From positions 558,001 to 622,000 of the forward strand of contig NZ_WMEW01000001.1 of NCBI RefSeq assembly GCF_009856355.1: a DNA stretch of 64,000 bases. Direction: 5' to 3'. The position numbers and the translations under genes were made by a program. The notes under the pieces are model-generated. The model was given only the letters and a program-made list of their open reading frames with translations, did not search any database and had not been told where the DNA came from. The DNA comes from Halobacillus litoralis (GTDB taxonomy: Bacteria > Bacillota > Bacilli > Bacillales > Halobacillaceae). This document shows positions 49,637 through 58,839 of the stretch, one piece after another (position 1 is the stretch's first letter; each line of letters opens with the position of its first letter).

Positions 49637-49721
49637 GATGATTCTCTCCTTGGTTTGTGAAGGTATGCTGCTATCTCCAGTATTCCATGCTCTCCTTCAA
49701 AAGGCAACTTTCCGATCTCTG

Positions 49722-50861
49722 TTACCGGCTCTCCAGACGTCCTTTGTAGATGACACTCTTCGTTAACGGAATCCCGAGGTTCTCTGCCATCTTTTTCAGA
49801 CGTTTCTCTTCTACAGGATTCACGATTGAAACGACACGGCCTTCCACGGCACCAATACGGCCGGTCCTTCCGGCTCTATGCACATAAGAGCTCGGATCCT
49901 TCGGAATATCCAGGTTGACGACGTAATTGATTTCGTGAATATCCAGCCCCCTTGCGGCGACATCTGTCGCCATCAGCAATGGATAGGAACCATTGCGGAA
50001 TTCTTTGACGGCTTTGGCACGCTGTTCTTTTTTCGCATCACTGTGGAGAAGGCCAAGGTCCAGTTTTTTGTAAACCAGTTTTTCAGCCATCACGTTCAAT
50101 TTCGCGATATCCTGCATAAACGCAAGTCCGGTGAACCCGTCGGTGTGTGCCAGCTTCCGGACCATTTCAATCTTGTCCCGGTCTTCACTGACAATATAAT
50201 GATGGGTAACCTCGGGCTTTTTCACCTCTTCATCAATGCGGATGACTTCTGCATTCTCATCCATAAATGTCTGTGCAAGGTCGATGACTTCATCCGGAAG
50301 AGTAGCCGAGAATAAAAGCTTCTGCGTATCCCGCTGTACACTCTTCAGAATATGATTGATCGTTTCCTTATGCTCCGGGACGAGAAGCTGATCCGCTTCA
50401 TCCAGAACCACAGCCTTGATTTCATGGGCTTTCAACTTTTTCTTCTGAATGAGTTCGTTTACACGACCAGGCGTCCCTGCTGCAATATGCGGCTTCTTCT
50501 TCAGCTTATCGATCTGACGTTTCACATTTGCTCCGCCGATCAACGTCGTGCTTGTAATCCCGCTTCCCTTCGTCCACTTTTGAACCTCCTGATGGATCTG
50601 CATCACAAGTTCATGCGAAGAAGCGAGAATCAATAACTGGGTATGCTTTTGACTGCTGTCGATTTTCTCAATCAGTGGAAGCAGATAAGCCAGGGTTTTC
50701 CCGCTGCCTGTCGGTGCTTCAGCCAGCACATCCTCTCCCTTTGCAATAAAAGGAAGGGACGCTTCCTGCACAGCCGTCCACGTCTCAAAGCCGGATTCCT
50801 CCCACGCCTGTTTCGTAGAGGGAGATAAGTGATCCAGCCATTCCTGTTGTTTATCTGTCAT
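49722..50861 (-). CDS. yfmL: DEAD-box RNA helicase (YfmL-like)
   Basis: A 379-residue DEAD-box protein consisting of the two RecA-like domains with little extension. Motifs: Q-motif region ESGFETWTAVQEASLPFI, I EAPTGSGKT, Ia LILASSHELVMQ, II VLDEADQLL, III LFSATLP, V MATDVAARGLDI and VI YVHRAGRTGRIG. Length and lack of a C-terminal RNA-binding domain agree with B. subtilis YfmL, which acts in 50S ribosome assembly; this assignment is from memory and moderate. It lies alone, with ribosome site AAAGGAACG before ATG 50861. Confidence 0.88.
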   Translation of the reverse strand: MTDKQQEWLDHLSPSTKQAWEESGFETWTAVQEASLPFIAKGEDVLAEAPTGSGKTLAYLLPLIEKIDSSQKHTQLLILASSHELVMQIHQEVQKWTKGSGITSTTLIGGANVKRQIDKLKKKPHIAAGTPGRVNELIQKKKLKAHEIKAVVLDEADQLLVPEHKETINHILKSVQRDTQKLLFSATLPDEVIDLAQTFMDENAEVIRIDEEVKKPEVTHHYIVSEDRDKIEMVRKLAHTDGFTGLAFMQDIAKLNVMAEKLVYKKLDLGLLHSDAKKEQRAKAVKEFRNGSYPLLMATDVAARGLDIHEINYVVNLDIPKDPSSYVHRAGRTGRIGAVEGRVVSIVNPVEEKRLKKMAENLGIPLTKSVIYKGRLESR

Positions 50862-50902
50862 GGTTTATTCGTTCCTTTCTATCTGAAAAACACGATCGGT
50901 AT

Positions 50903-50943
50903 AAAAAATAGGCCTCTTCCCATTTCGTTTGGTGGAGAGGCCT
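50903..50943 (-). terminator. terminator after the SRPBCC gene
   Basis: AGGCCTCTTCC (50910-50920) pairs with GGAGAGGCCT (50934-50943), followed on the minus strand by ATTTTTTA. Confidence 0.82.
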
Positions 50944-50987
50944 TCATGTGTGATCCACAGCTTACTTTCATTATACCATGACTGTGT

Positions 50988-51422
50988 TTAAGATTCGATA
51001 AACTTCTTCAAGTGCTGCAGGTGGTTCTGGTCTTCCTTTTTTATGATCTGCTTGATCAACGGGCGGGTCAGCGCATTACGCAGCCCCTGGGTAAACAGCT
51101 CGCCTTGGAACACCACTTTCGTCCCTTCCGGTGCCTGTTCAAACTGGTAATGATACCGAAGGTCAAGACCGCTCTGAACACTTTTGACCGAATAGGACCG
51201 GTTTTCTTCGATCGCTGTGACTTCAATGACCGCTGATACCTTCCTGCCTCTAATTTCTCTCGTCTCTTTGAATTTATACCCTTCCCTGACAGGACCTTCG
51301 CTCAACAGCTCCACCGCAACCACAGCTTCCATGATCTGCGGGCTGTTTGAAAAATCCACAGCAGCTTTAAACACTTCTTCCACCGGCCGTTCAATCACGA
51401 CCGACTGGGTCATAAAACTCAT
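50988..51422 (-). CDS. SRPBCC-family (polyketide cyclase/START-like) protein
   Basis: A 144-residue single-domain protein with the helix-grip pattern: SVVIERPVEEVFKAAVDFSN at the start, a series of beta strands (YKFKETREIRGRKVSAVIEV, SYSVKSVQSGLDLRYHYQF, GTKVVFQGELF) and a long C-terminal helix (ALTRPLIKQIIKKEDQNHLQ). Such proteins bind hydrophobic ligands; the ligand is not known. Ribosome site AGGAGGAGAAC precedes ATG 51422. It is divergent from the nhaC-like gene. Confidence 0.8.
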   Translation of the reverse strand: MSFMTQSVVIERPVEEVFKAAVDFSNSPQIMEAVVAVELLSEGPVREGYKFKETREIRGRKVSAVIEVTAIEENRSYSVKSVQSGLDLRYHYQFEQAPEGTKVVFQGELFTQGLRNALTRPLIKQIIKKEDQNHLQHLKKFIES

Positions 51423-51576
51423 CGTTCTCCTCCTTTCGCTCTCCCTTCCCTATTCTCTACACAAGCCCTGTGTCCCTTTTTCCAGACAAGGATTCCCCCT
51501 CTCCGCTTCCGCGAGGTATAACGAGGGTGGAAACACACAACCTACAAAAAATAAAGGTGTGAAAGGGGAATGGTGT

Positions 51577-52983
51577 ATGGACTGGTTAGCCGTCCTTCCA
51601 TTTGTCGTTGTCATCATTGCCGCCATCTGGACCAAGCAGGTGATTCCAAGCCTCCTGTTTGCGGTTGTCGTCGCTGGATACATCATGGATTTCCACTGGC
51701 TTGGCGGGATGTTGACGACTCTGGGATTTATCATTGAAGGTCTGAGAGATGAGAGCAACATTAAAATCATTTTGTTTTTGTATGCTTTTTCCGCTTTGAT
51801 TGGACTGATTAAAATGTCAGGGGGAATCAAAGGGTTCGTGCAGGAGGCGGCCGAACGGATTGAGCATAAGCGGGGAGCCTTTATGCTGACTTGGATTTCC
51901 TCCATCGGAACGTTCAGCGCCCCGAGCTTTCGCATTGTCACGATCGGACCGGTCATGAAAGCGCTGAGAAAATCCATCCCCATGACGAAACAGGAGCTCG
52001 GATTTGTCATTGAAACGACCGCCTCCCCTCTTGTCGTTCTCATCCCGATTGCTACCGCCTTCGTCGGATACATGACCTCTGTCATTGAATTATCACTTAA
52101 TCAGGCAGGGATGGAAGGAGATGCCTACAGCCTTTATATCCAAAGCATCCCCTATAACTTTTTCGCCTTTGCCATGCTCGGTGTAGGTTTTTATTTAAGT
52201 TTCTTTCATAAAAACAAGACCCCTGCCACAGACGCTGAAAATCACGGGGAGCAGCCGGACGATGACCAGTGGGAAGACTGTCACCCTGCTGTTACGAAAG
52301 ACCTTCCTGCCAAGCCGTGGCATTTAATCGTCCCTTTAATCAGTGTTATTCTTCTCACGTTTCTATTTATGTACAGCCTCGGCGTCCAAAACGGCCGCAC
52401 AGGATTCGATGCCCTGATCAACGCCAATGTGCTGGATGCGATGGTTCTTGCGGTTGTGCTTACGTTAATTGCTTTTGTCATCTACCTTAAGTTCCGATCG
52501 GAATCTTTGAAAAAAATGATGGACAGCTTAATCGCCGGGGGAAACGATATGATGGGCGTCATTCTCCTGCTTGCGATGGTGTGGGGGCTCAGCACCGGAT
52601 CAGAGGCCTTGGCGTTTGCCGATACCATATCTTCTTCCTTTGCCTGGGTGCCTGCAGGATTTGTCGCTGTCATCACGTTTATCGCAGGATGCGGCATCTC
52701 CTACTTCATCGGGTCTTCCTGGGGAACGTGGGGCATTCTTATGCCTGTGGGCGTTTCCATTGCAGCGGCCGCTGACAGCTCGCTCCCTATGGTGATTGGA
52801 GCGGTTTTTGCGAGCGGGACGTTCGGAGCCTTCGCTTCTCCTTTGAGCGACGATACGAATACGACGGCTGGAATTTTAAATTTGAACCCTGTTAAGTACG
52901 CCCGTTTCAAGCTGCGGCCGGCTCTCATTGCCGCCGGTGCTGCGGCTGCTCTCTATTTCGTGCTTTCCTTCTTCCTGACTTGA
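51577..52983 (+). CDS. NhaC-family Na+/H+ (or organic acid) antiporter
   Basis: A 468-residue membrane protein with about twelve helices of the NhaC/IT superfamily. Typical stretches are SALIGLIKMSGGIKGFVQEA, GTFSAPSFRIVTIGPVMKAL, FIGSSWGTWGILMPVG and FGAFASPLSDDTNTTAGI, the last holding the conserved SPxSDDT motif. It probably exchanges sodium for protons, or malate/lactate coupled to sodium as in MleN. This fits a halotolerant host. The reading frame is open 360 bases upstream, but hydrophobicity and similarity begin at MDWLAVLPF (51577), behind GGGGAATGG. Confidence 0.88.
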   Translation: MDWLAVLPFVVVIIAAIWTKQVIPSLLFAVVVAGYIMDFHWLGGMLTTLGFIIEGLRDESNIKIILFLYAFSALIGLIKMSGGIKGFVQEAAERIEHKRGAFMLTWISSIGTFSAPSFRIVTIGPVMKALRKSIPMTKQELGFVIETTASPLVVLIPIATAFVGYMTSVIELSLNQAGMEGDAYSLYIQSIPYNFFAFAMLGVGFYLSFFHKNKTPATDAENHGEQPDDDQWEDCHPAVTKDLPAKPWHLIVPLISVILLTFLFMYSLGVQNGRTGFDALINANVLDAMVLAVVLTLIAFVIYLKFRSESLKKMMDSLIAGGNDMMGVILLLAMVWGLSTGSEALAFADTISSSFAWVPAGFVAVITFIAGCGISYFIGSSWGTWGILMPVGVSIAAAADSSLPMVIGAVFASGTFGAFASPLSDDTNTTAGILNLNPVKYARFKLRPALIAAGAAAALYFVLSFFLT

Positions 52984-52995
52984 ACATGGAAGCAT

Positions 52996-53020
52996 AAAAA
53001 AGCCCGGGGATCCCCCGGGC
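52996..53020 (-). terminator. terminator after the GyrI-like gene
   Basis: GCCCGGGG and CCCCGGGC arms around AT(C), followed on the minus strand by TTTTTT. It also lies just after the antiporter stop and may stop plus-strand transcription weakly. Confidence 0.88.
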
Positions 53021-53033
53021 GTTTGAGCCGGCA

Positions 53034-53519
53034 TTATTTGATCGGCAGATAGAGACAGTATCTTCCTTCCTGTCCTGTATACGGCTGATACTCCTCAAAG
53101 CCGAACCCTTCCACCTGCTGATATCCATTTTCTACGATCCATTGATGGAGATACGAATACGGGTCAAAATCATGCAGTGAAGGATCATATTCGATCATGG
53201 CGTACGTGTGAGCAGGGACGGTTTTTGTAATCATATCCTGAGGGATTTTCTCAAAGCTGTCGACTTCCACGGCAGCAATCCAATAAAAAGCATCCCTGGA
53301 TTCATTCCAATTCGGCGGGTCCACAAACATCCCGATCGACCGGGGCGCATTGACACGATTTTTCACTTTCGGCAGTTTCATCGTATGGAACTGCTCCATC
53401 AGTCTCGGCACCTTGATTGAACGTTCATCCATCATCGTTTGACAAGAGACTCCGACCACCTTGAAATGGGACTTTTGAACGACCTTAGGTTCCACTGCTG
53501 TTGTCACTTGCTCACTCAT
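53034..53519 (-). CDS. GyrI-like/effector-binding-domain protein
   Basis: A 161-residue single-domain protein of the GyrI-like (AraC effector-binding, SOUL-related) group. The first strand is VVQKSHFKVVGVSCQT. The duplicated half contains AFYWIAAVEVDSFEKIPQDMITKTVPAHTYAMIEYD, and the end is EGFGFEEYQPYTGQEGRYCLYLPIK with the conserved terminal strand. No DNA-binding domain is present, so it may bind small ligands or act as a thiolase/hydrolase as some members do. ATG 53519 follows AAAAGGAG. Function unknown. Confidence 0.78.
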   Translation of the reverse strand: MSEQVTTAVEPKVVQKSHFKVVGVSCQTMMDERSIKVPRLMEQFHTMKLPKVKNRVNAPRSIGMFVDPPNWNESRDAFYWIAAVEVDSFEKIPQDMITKTVPAHTYAMIEYDPSLHDFDPYSYLHQWIVENGYQQVEGFGFEEYQPYTGQEGRYCLYLPIK

Positions 53520-53713
53520 TGCATGGCCACTCCTTTTGATTTTGATCTCTCCTTGACTAATTCCACATGAAACCTGGTAATCCCTTGTAGAAATATCGCG
53601 TTCGATGATATTCGCAGCCATTCGACGATCTTTTTATGCACCTTTGTTCATGATGAAGAATAAAGTTCCATTCCTCTATCTTACGGTGCACACAGGAGCA
53701 TTTATGCCATTTT

Positions 53714-54670
53714 TTATTTCCAGCCGATAACCGCCTGCAGGATGGCCTTCTGTACGTGCATACGGTTCTCCGCCTGTTGAAAAACTACCGAATGCGGCCC
53801 GTCAATCACATCGGCAGTTACTTCCTCACCCCGATGGGCAGGAAGACAGTGAAGGAAGGTGACGTCGGCAGCCGCCTGATCCAGCAGATCAGCGTTCACC
53901 TGATAGCCGTTGAATTCCTGGATACGGGCCTCCGCTTCGTCCTCCTGCCCCATGCTTGCCCACACATCTGTGTAAATGACATCCGCTTTCCAGGCGGCAC
54001 GCTGAGGATCAGTTTCAACCGTCACTTTCCCGTCGTATTGTTCAGCCAGCCCGCGGGCCTTTTCTGTCAGCTCTTTATCAGGTTCATAGCCTTCCGGCGT
54101 ACAGATGACCACTTCCATTCCCATCATAGCCGATAGAATCATCAAGGAATGCGCCACGTTGTTTCCATCTCCGATATAGACTACCTTTAAGCCGGAAAGG
54201 CGGCCCTTGATTTCAAGAATCGTAAAAATGTCTGCAAGCGCCTGACACGGATGGTAGCGATCGCACAAGCCGTTAATTACCGGGACAGAAGCGTGGGCAG
54301 CCAGCTCCTCGAGTTTTTCATGGGATGTCGTCCGGTACATGAGCGCATCCACATACCCCGACAATACCTGTGCCGTATCAGCAATGGTTTCACCACGGCC
54401 GATTTGAATGTCTCTTGAGTTCAAGTACAGGGCGTGCCCTCCCATTTGAACCATACCGACTTCAAAGGACACGCGGGTTCTCGTTGAAGACTTCTCAAAA
54501 ATCATACCGAGCGTTTTCCCTTTCATGGACTGGGAGTATGGATTCTCCTTCACATGCTGGGCGGATGCGAGGAGACGGGAGACATCTGACTGTGTGTAAT
54601 CAAGCCATGTCAGCACGTGTCTGCCATGGAGGGATTCATTGGCTGCATGCATTTGTTCCATTAAGTTCAT
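53714..54670 (-). CDS. argF: ornithine carbamoyltransferase
   Basis: A 318-residue enzyme that makes citrulline from ornithine and carbamoyl phosphate. The carbamoyl-phosphate loop is FEKSSTRTRVSFEVGM. Further motifs are DRYHPCQALADIFTI, YIGDGNNVAHSLMI, VYTDVWASMGQE (ornithine loop) and FLHCLPAHRGEEVT with the catalytic Cys. The start codon overlaps the carB stop (ATGA). It is the last gene of the arginine cluster, as in B. subtilis. No terminator was clear after the stop. Confidence 0.96.
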   Translation of the reverse strand: MNLMEQMHAANESLHGRHVLTWLDYTQSDVSRLLASAQHVKENPYSQSMKGKTLGMIFEKSSTRTRVSFEVGMVQMGGHALYLNSRDIQIGRGETIADTAQVLSGYVDALMYRTTSHEKLEELAAHASVPVINGLCDRYHPCQALADIFTILEIKGRLSGLKVVYIGDGNNVAHSLMILSAMMGMEVVICTPEGYEPDKELTEKARGLAEQYDGKVTVETDPQRAAWKADVIYTDVWASMGQEDEAEARIQEFNGYQVNADLLDQAAADVTFLHCLPAHRGEEVTADVIDGPHSVVFQQAENRMHVQKAILQAVIGWK

Positions 54671-57600
54671 AGGGATTTCACTCCTTCATGGGATTGCTGC
54701 GGCAGAGGTACAGGCACGGGATCCTTGCATGCCAGCCCCTTCAAATACGCCTCGAATGTGGATGCCTCGCTCATAACGGTCAAGCCGTTTTTGACAGCTG
54801 TAATCCGGCGCTTTTCCGCTTCCTCATTCGATTGATCATTCACATAAATGGCAGCGTCTTCTTTAGTGATCCACTCCTCGAACGGCAGGTCAGAAGCTTC
54901 TGGAACGTGTTTTCCTTCCAGATCCACCAAACACGCTTCCTTCACGTCATACAGGTCAGGAAGGTGGGCGAACACTTTAGCAAGAGCTTCCTCCACGGTC
55001 GTCCCCAGGCACATCCCTTCTCCCGTTGATTTCATGTTTGGACCCAGCTTATGATCGAGGTCCGTCATCGCATAGGAAGAGAAGAGCGGGTATTTAACAG
55101 CAGTTTCCTGAAAAACAGGAGCCGGCTGCCGGGACAGGCTGAATGCAGGGTCGTCGATCAGAATGCGGACCGCCCAGTCCACCATCGGGATATCGGCTAC
55201 CTTACTGACGATTGGAACAGTACGGCTTGCGCGCGGGTTGACTTCAAGGACGTACACATCGTCCTTTTGAATGAGAAACTGGATATTCATTAAACCGGAA
55301 TAGGTGAATTCCGCCGCAATCTTTTCACTGTATGTGTAGATTTTCTGCTTCAGTGCATCTCCAAGAGTGGATGGAAAAACAGCCATACTGTCGCCTGAAT
55401 GCACGCCACCAGGTTCAATGTGTTCGATGATGTCGGGAAGGTATACCGTCTGACCATCCGAAACGAGATCCACTTCGACTTCCGCCCCTTGGAGCAGGGA
55501 GTCCAGAACAATCGGATAATGACGTTCGTCCGATTCAGCAAGGGCCCCTTCAAGTTCCTGTTTATCCTGTACAATCACCATGCCCTGCCCACCAATGACA
55601 TACGAAGGACGGCATAAGAGCGGGAAGGTGTAGGAATCTGCAGCTTGCAGGGCTTCCTTTTTGGAATGACAGGTCGTCCCGGCTACATGCGGAATGTCGA
55701 GTTTCTTCAATGCAGCGTAGAATTTATCCCGGTCCTCAAGCGCATCGAGCACGTCGGCACGGACTCCAGCTAAAGGAATACCGGCTTTTTCCAGATCTTC
55801 GGCCAGGTTAATGGCGGTCTGTCCCCCGAACTGAGGAAAGACAAGATCAATGTTTTCGTGCTCCACGATGGAAGCGATGATTTCTTTTTGTATCGGTTCA
55901 AAATAAAGGCGGTCGGCGGTTTCGTAATCGGTACTGACCGTTTCCGGGTTGTTATTGATCATGATGGTCGTCCAACCCTGTTTTTGAAGACTTTCAATCG
56001 CCTTCACTGCACTATAGTCGAATTCAACGCCCTGCCCGATTCGAATCGGCCCGGAACCGAGGATCAACGCCTTCTTCCCGTCTCCAGACAGCGGTTCAAT
56101 TTCATTAAGACCGGCAAACGTACTGTAAACATAGTTCGTCGCTGCCTCAAATTCTGCTGCACAAGTGTCGACAAGTTTAAAGGAGCGCTGAATATCATAG
56201 TTTTTGCGCGCTTGTTCTACATCGGCTGTCGTGCATCCGGCCAGTTCTGCAATGTGATCATCCAAAAAGCCGTATACTTTCGCCTGATGCAGCAGCGGCT
56301 GTGACAGCCCTTCCGTTTCAAGCGCTTGTTCTGTTTCGACTAAATGACTGATGACCTGAAGGAATAATGGATCGATCTGTGTTTCTGCATGAATCTTTTC
56401 CACCGCCGTCCCCTTCTTGAGCAGGTCATATATGGCGAAAAAGCGCAGATCTGTCGGTTGATGAAGATGGTACCAATGATTGGTCACTTCAGGAACTTTC
56501 GTGTCGAGCGATTGAATTGCTTTTTGGAACGCTCCTTCCATTGTGCGGTCGATGGCCATCACTTCACCTGTCGCCCGCATTTTCGTACCAAGCGAACGGT
56601 CCGCCTGTGGAAACTTGTCAAACGGCCATCTCGGGAATTTGACGACAACATAGTCCAGAGCAGGCTCGAAGCTTGCGTACGTATACCCTGTCAGCGGATT
56701 CTCCAGTTCATCCAGTGTATATCCCAGTGCAATCTTGGCGGCCATTTTAGCAATCGGATAGCCCGTCGCCTTTGAAGCAAGAGCAGAGGAACGGCTGACA
56801 CGCGGATTCACTTCAATGACATAATACTGCTTACTGACGGGATCGAGAGCCAGCTGGACATTGCATCCTCCGATGACCTCAAGCGCCGATACGATTTTCA
56901 ACGAAGCGGAACGCAGCATTTGATAATCATCATCTGTCAACGACTGGGAAGGAGCAACAACGATGGAATCCCCTGTATGCACCCCGACAGGGTCAAAATT
57001 CTCCATGTTACATACAGAAATGCACGTTCCTTTATGATCACGCATTATCTCATATTCGATCTCTTTAAAACCGGCAATGCTTTTTTCAACAATCACCTGG
57101 TGAATCGGACTCGCCTTGAGCCCTGTGGCGATTAATTCCTCGAGATCCTCTTCCTTATGAACGATTCCACCCCCGCGGCCGCCAAGAGTGTAGGCCGGAC
57201 GGCTGATGATCGGATAACCAACTTCCGCCGCGAAGGCACGCGCCTGTTCAATCGTCGTAATGACTTCACTTTCCGGTACCGGCTGGTCAAGGTCATTCAT
57301 CAAGGCACGGAACAGTTCGCGGTCCTCTCCCTGCATAATCGAGGAGATGCCGGTTCCCAGAAGGGTGAGGTCATATTTTTTCAACACTTCTTCTTTTTCC
57401 AGTTCGACCGCGAGGTTCAGTGCTGTCTGTCCGCCGAGCCCGGCCAAAAGAGAGTCCGGACGTTCGACTGCGATGATTTTCTCCAGACTCTTGACCGTCA
57501 GTGGTTCACAGTAGACTTTATCCGCCACATCATAATCCGTCATGATTGTCGCCGGGTTATTGTTGACGAGGATGACTTCATGACCTTCCTCTTTCAATGC

Positions 57601-57687
57601 CAGACACCCCTGGGTCCCGGAATAATCAAATTCTGCGGCCTGACCGATCATGATCGGTCCTGAACCAATCACCAATACTTTAGACAT
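54667..57687 (-). CDS. carB: carbamoyl-phosphate synthase large subunit (arginine-specific type)
   Basis: A 1006-residue synthetase with two ATP-grasp halves. The first begins VLVIGSGPIMIGQAAEFDYS and the second ALILGSGPIRIGQGVEFDYS, each followed by its own PATIMTDYD/PETVSTDYE signature and EVNPRVSRSSA/EVNPRASRTVP. The C-terminal allosteric MGS-like domain is short, which explains the length below the usual 1030-1070 residues. This is common in arginine-repressed enzymes that are not UMP regulated. It overlaps carA by 8 bp and argF by 4 bp. Confidence 0.96.
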   Translation of the reverse strand: MSKVLVIGSGPIMIGQAAEFDYSGTQGCLALKEEGHEVILVNNNPATIMTDYDVADKVYCEPLTVKSLEKIIAVERPDSLLAGLGGQTALNLAVELEKEEVLKKYDLTLLGTGISSIMQGEDRELFRALMNDLDQPVPESEVITTIEQARAFAAEVGYPIISRPAYTLGGRGGGIVHKEEDLEELIATGLKASPIHQVIVEKSIAGFKEIEYEIMRDHKGTCISVCNMENFDPVGVHTGDSIVVAPSQSLTDDDYQMLRSASLKIVSALEVIGGCNVQLALDPVSKQYYVIEVNPRVSRSSALASKATGYPIAKMAAKIALGYTLDELENPLTGYTYASFEPALDYVVVKFPRWPFDKFPQADRSLGTKMRATGEVMAIDRTMEGAFQKAIQSLDTKVPEVTNHWYHLHQPTDLRFFAIYDLLKKGTAVEKIHAETQIDPLFLQVISHLVETEQALETEGLSQPLLHQAKVYGFLDDHIAELAGCTTADVEQARKNYDIQRSFKLVDTCAAEFEAATNYVYSTFAGLNEIEPLSGDGKKALILGSGPIRIGQGVEFDYSAVKAIESLQKQGWTTIMINNNPETVSTDYETADRLYFEPIQKEIIASIVEHENIDLVFPQFGGQTAINLAEDLEKAGIPLAGVRADVLDALEDRDKFYAALKKLDIPHVAGTTCHSKKEALQAADSYTFPLLCRPSYVIGGQGMVIVQDKQELEGALAESDERHYPIVLDSLLQGAEVEVDLVSDGQTVYLPDIIEHIEPGGVHSGDSMAVFPSTLGDALKQKIYTYSEKIAAEFTYSGLMNIQFLIQKDDVYVLEVNPRASRTVPIVSKVADIPMVDWAVRILIDDPAFSLSRQPAPVFQETAVKYPLFSSYAMTDLDHKLGPNMKSTGEGMCLGTTVEEALAKVFAHLPDLYDVKEACLVDLEGKHVPEASDLPFEEWITKEDAAIYVNDQSNEEAEKRRITAVKNGLTVMSEASTFEAYLKGLACKDPVPVPLPQQSHEGVKSL

Positions 57688-58741
57688 GTTCCTTCACTCC
57701 TTTGCTGCTAACAAGACCTATAAAATCATCAAATAACCATTCTGCATCGTGCGGCCCGGGGTGCGCTTCCGGATGAAACTGGGCGGACATCAGCTGTCCT
57801 GAATGATGCATCAACCCTTCGATCGAACGATCATTCACATTGGAAAAACGCTCCGTAAGCGGGGTATGAGACAAGCTTTCTTTTTTCACTACGTAATTAT
57901 GGTTCTGGGAGGTTAGAAAAACCTTTCCTGTCACGGCATCTTTGACAGGGTGATTGGCACCGCGGTGACCAAACGGGAGTTTTTCCGTATCAGCGCCGTA
58001 AGCCAGTGCAATGACCTGGTGCCCCATGCAGATCCCGAAAGAGGGATACTCGTCGAGCACAGCTTTAATCTGATCTATCTTCGGCAGGGCATCCTTAGGG
58101 TCTCCCGGCCCGTTGGACAGAATGAGCGCATCGGGTTTCACCGTATGAACTTCCTCGACCTGTGTAAAAGGAATGACGGAAACTTTCACGTGGCGCTTCA
58201 GTAAAGACTGCAGGATGGATTTTTTCCAGCCGAAATCAATTAACCCAACATGAAGGTCCCCTTCTCCATACGTCTCTACAGCCTCTCCCTGTACAGCGAA
58301 TATCTGCTGCTCCGATGGCTTCGAAAAGTCATGGTGGTCCTGATGACTCATAGCGGCCTGCTGTGTTCCGTGAGCCCGTATCGCTTTCGTTACTTCTCTT
58401 GTATCCACGCCCGTGAGATACGGCACCTGCTGCCCTTCTAAATACGCTCCCAGCGACTGGGTCGACTGGAAGTGGGATGGCTGCTGGGTGCATTGGTACA
58501 TCACCACCCCGCTCACTTGAATTTCCCGGCTTTCCTCATCTGCGTCATTAATGCCGTAGTTACCAATGAGTGGATAAGTGAAAACGACAATCTGATCTTT
58601 ATAGGATGGGTCTGTGAGTACTTCCTGATAGCCGGTCATTCCGGTAAAGAAAACAACCTCTCCCTGCATCGGTTCCTGTAACGTCGAAGATGCCTTCCCT
58701 TTAAATGTCCGGCCGTCTTGTAAATGTAGATAGCTTTCCAT
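57680..58741 (-). CDS. carA: carbamoyl-phosphate synthase small subunit
   Basis: A 353-residue glutaminase subunit. The N-terminal domain begins MESYLHLQDGRTFKGKA and includes FFTGMTGYQEVLTDPSYKDQ. The class I amidotransferase domain has SNGPGDPKDAL, the Cys nucleophile in FGICMGHQVIALAYG, and the His/Glu pair in SAQFHPEAHPGPHD. It releases ammonia from glutamine for CarB. ATG 58741 was chosen over a GTG nine bases upstream for spacing from GAGGTG. Two ARG-box-like sites and a terminator separate it from argD, so it may have its own promoter. Confidence 0.95.
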   Translation of the reverse strand: MESYLHLQDGRTFKGKASSTLQEPMQGEVVFFTGMTGYQEVLTDPSYKDQIVVFTYPLIGNYGINDADEESREIQVSGVVMYQCTQQPSHFQSTQSLGAYLEGQQVPYLTGVDTREVTKAIRAHGTQQAAMSHQDHHDFSKPSEQQIFAVQGEAVETYGEGDLHVGLIDFGWKKSILQSLLKRHVKVSVIPFTQVEEVHTVKPDALILSNGPGDPKDALPKIDQIKAVLDEYPSFGICMGHQVIALAYGADTEKLPFGHRGANHPVKDAVTGKVFLTSQNHNYVVKKESLSHTPLTERFSNVNDRSIEGLMHHSGQLMSAQFHPEAHPGPHDAEWLFDDFIGLVSSKGVKEHV

Positions 58742-58757
58742 AGCCTTCACCTCGCTG

Positions 58758-58795
58758 AATGAATAATTATTATATATGTTGAATTTTTATACATA
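58758..58795 (-). promoter_or_regulatory. two ARG-box-like operators and promoter upstream of carA
   Basis: On the minus strand TATGTATAAAAATTCAAC (58778-58795) and, on the plus strand, AATGAATAATTATTATAT (58758-58775) each fit the remembered ArgR/AhrC consensus CATGAATAAAAATKCAAK at about 13-15 of 18 positions. A TATAAT hexamer lies inside the region. This suggests arginine-repressed initiation at carA. Confidence 0.6.
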
Positions 58796-58805
58796 AAATG
58801 TCTGT

Positions 58806-58836
58806 AAAAGACGGTGCTTAAAAGTCACCGTCTTTT
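58806..58836 (-). terminator. terminator between argD and carA
   Basis: AAAAGACGGTG (58806-58816) pairs with CACCGTCTTTT (58826-58836), an 11-bp stem with a 9-base loop. The T run is only TTTT, so read-through into carA is likely partial. Confidence 0.7.
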
Positions 58837-58839
58837 CTG

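Noticed and set aside
51217..51576. N-terminal extension of the NhaC-like antiporter
   Set aside because: Open frame overlaps the divergent SRPBCC gene; membrane-protein character and ribosome site begin at 51577.
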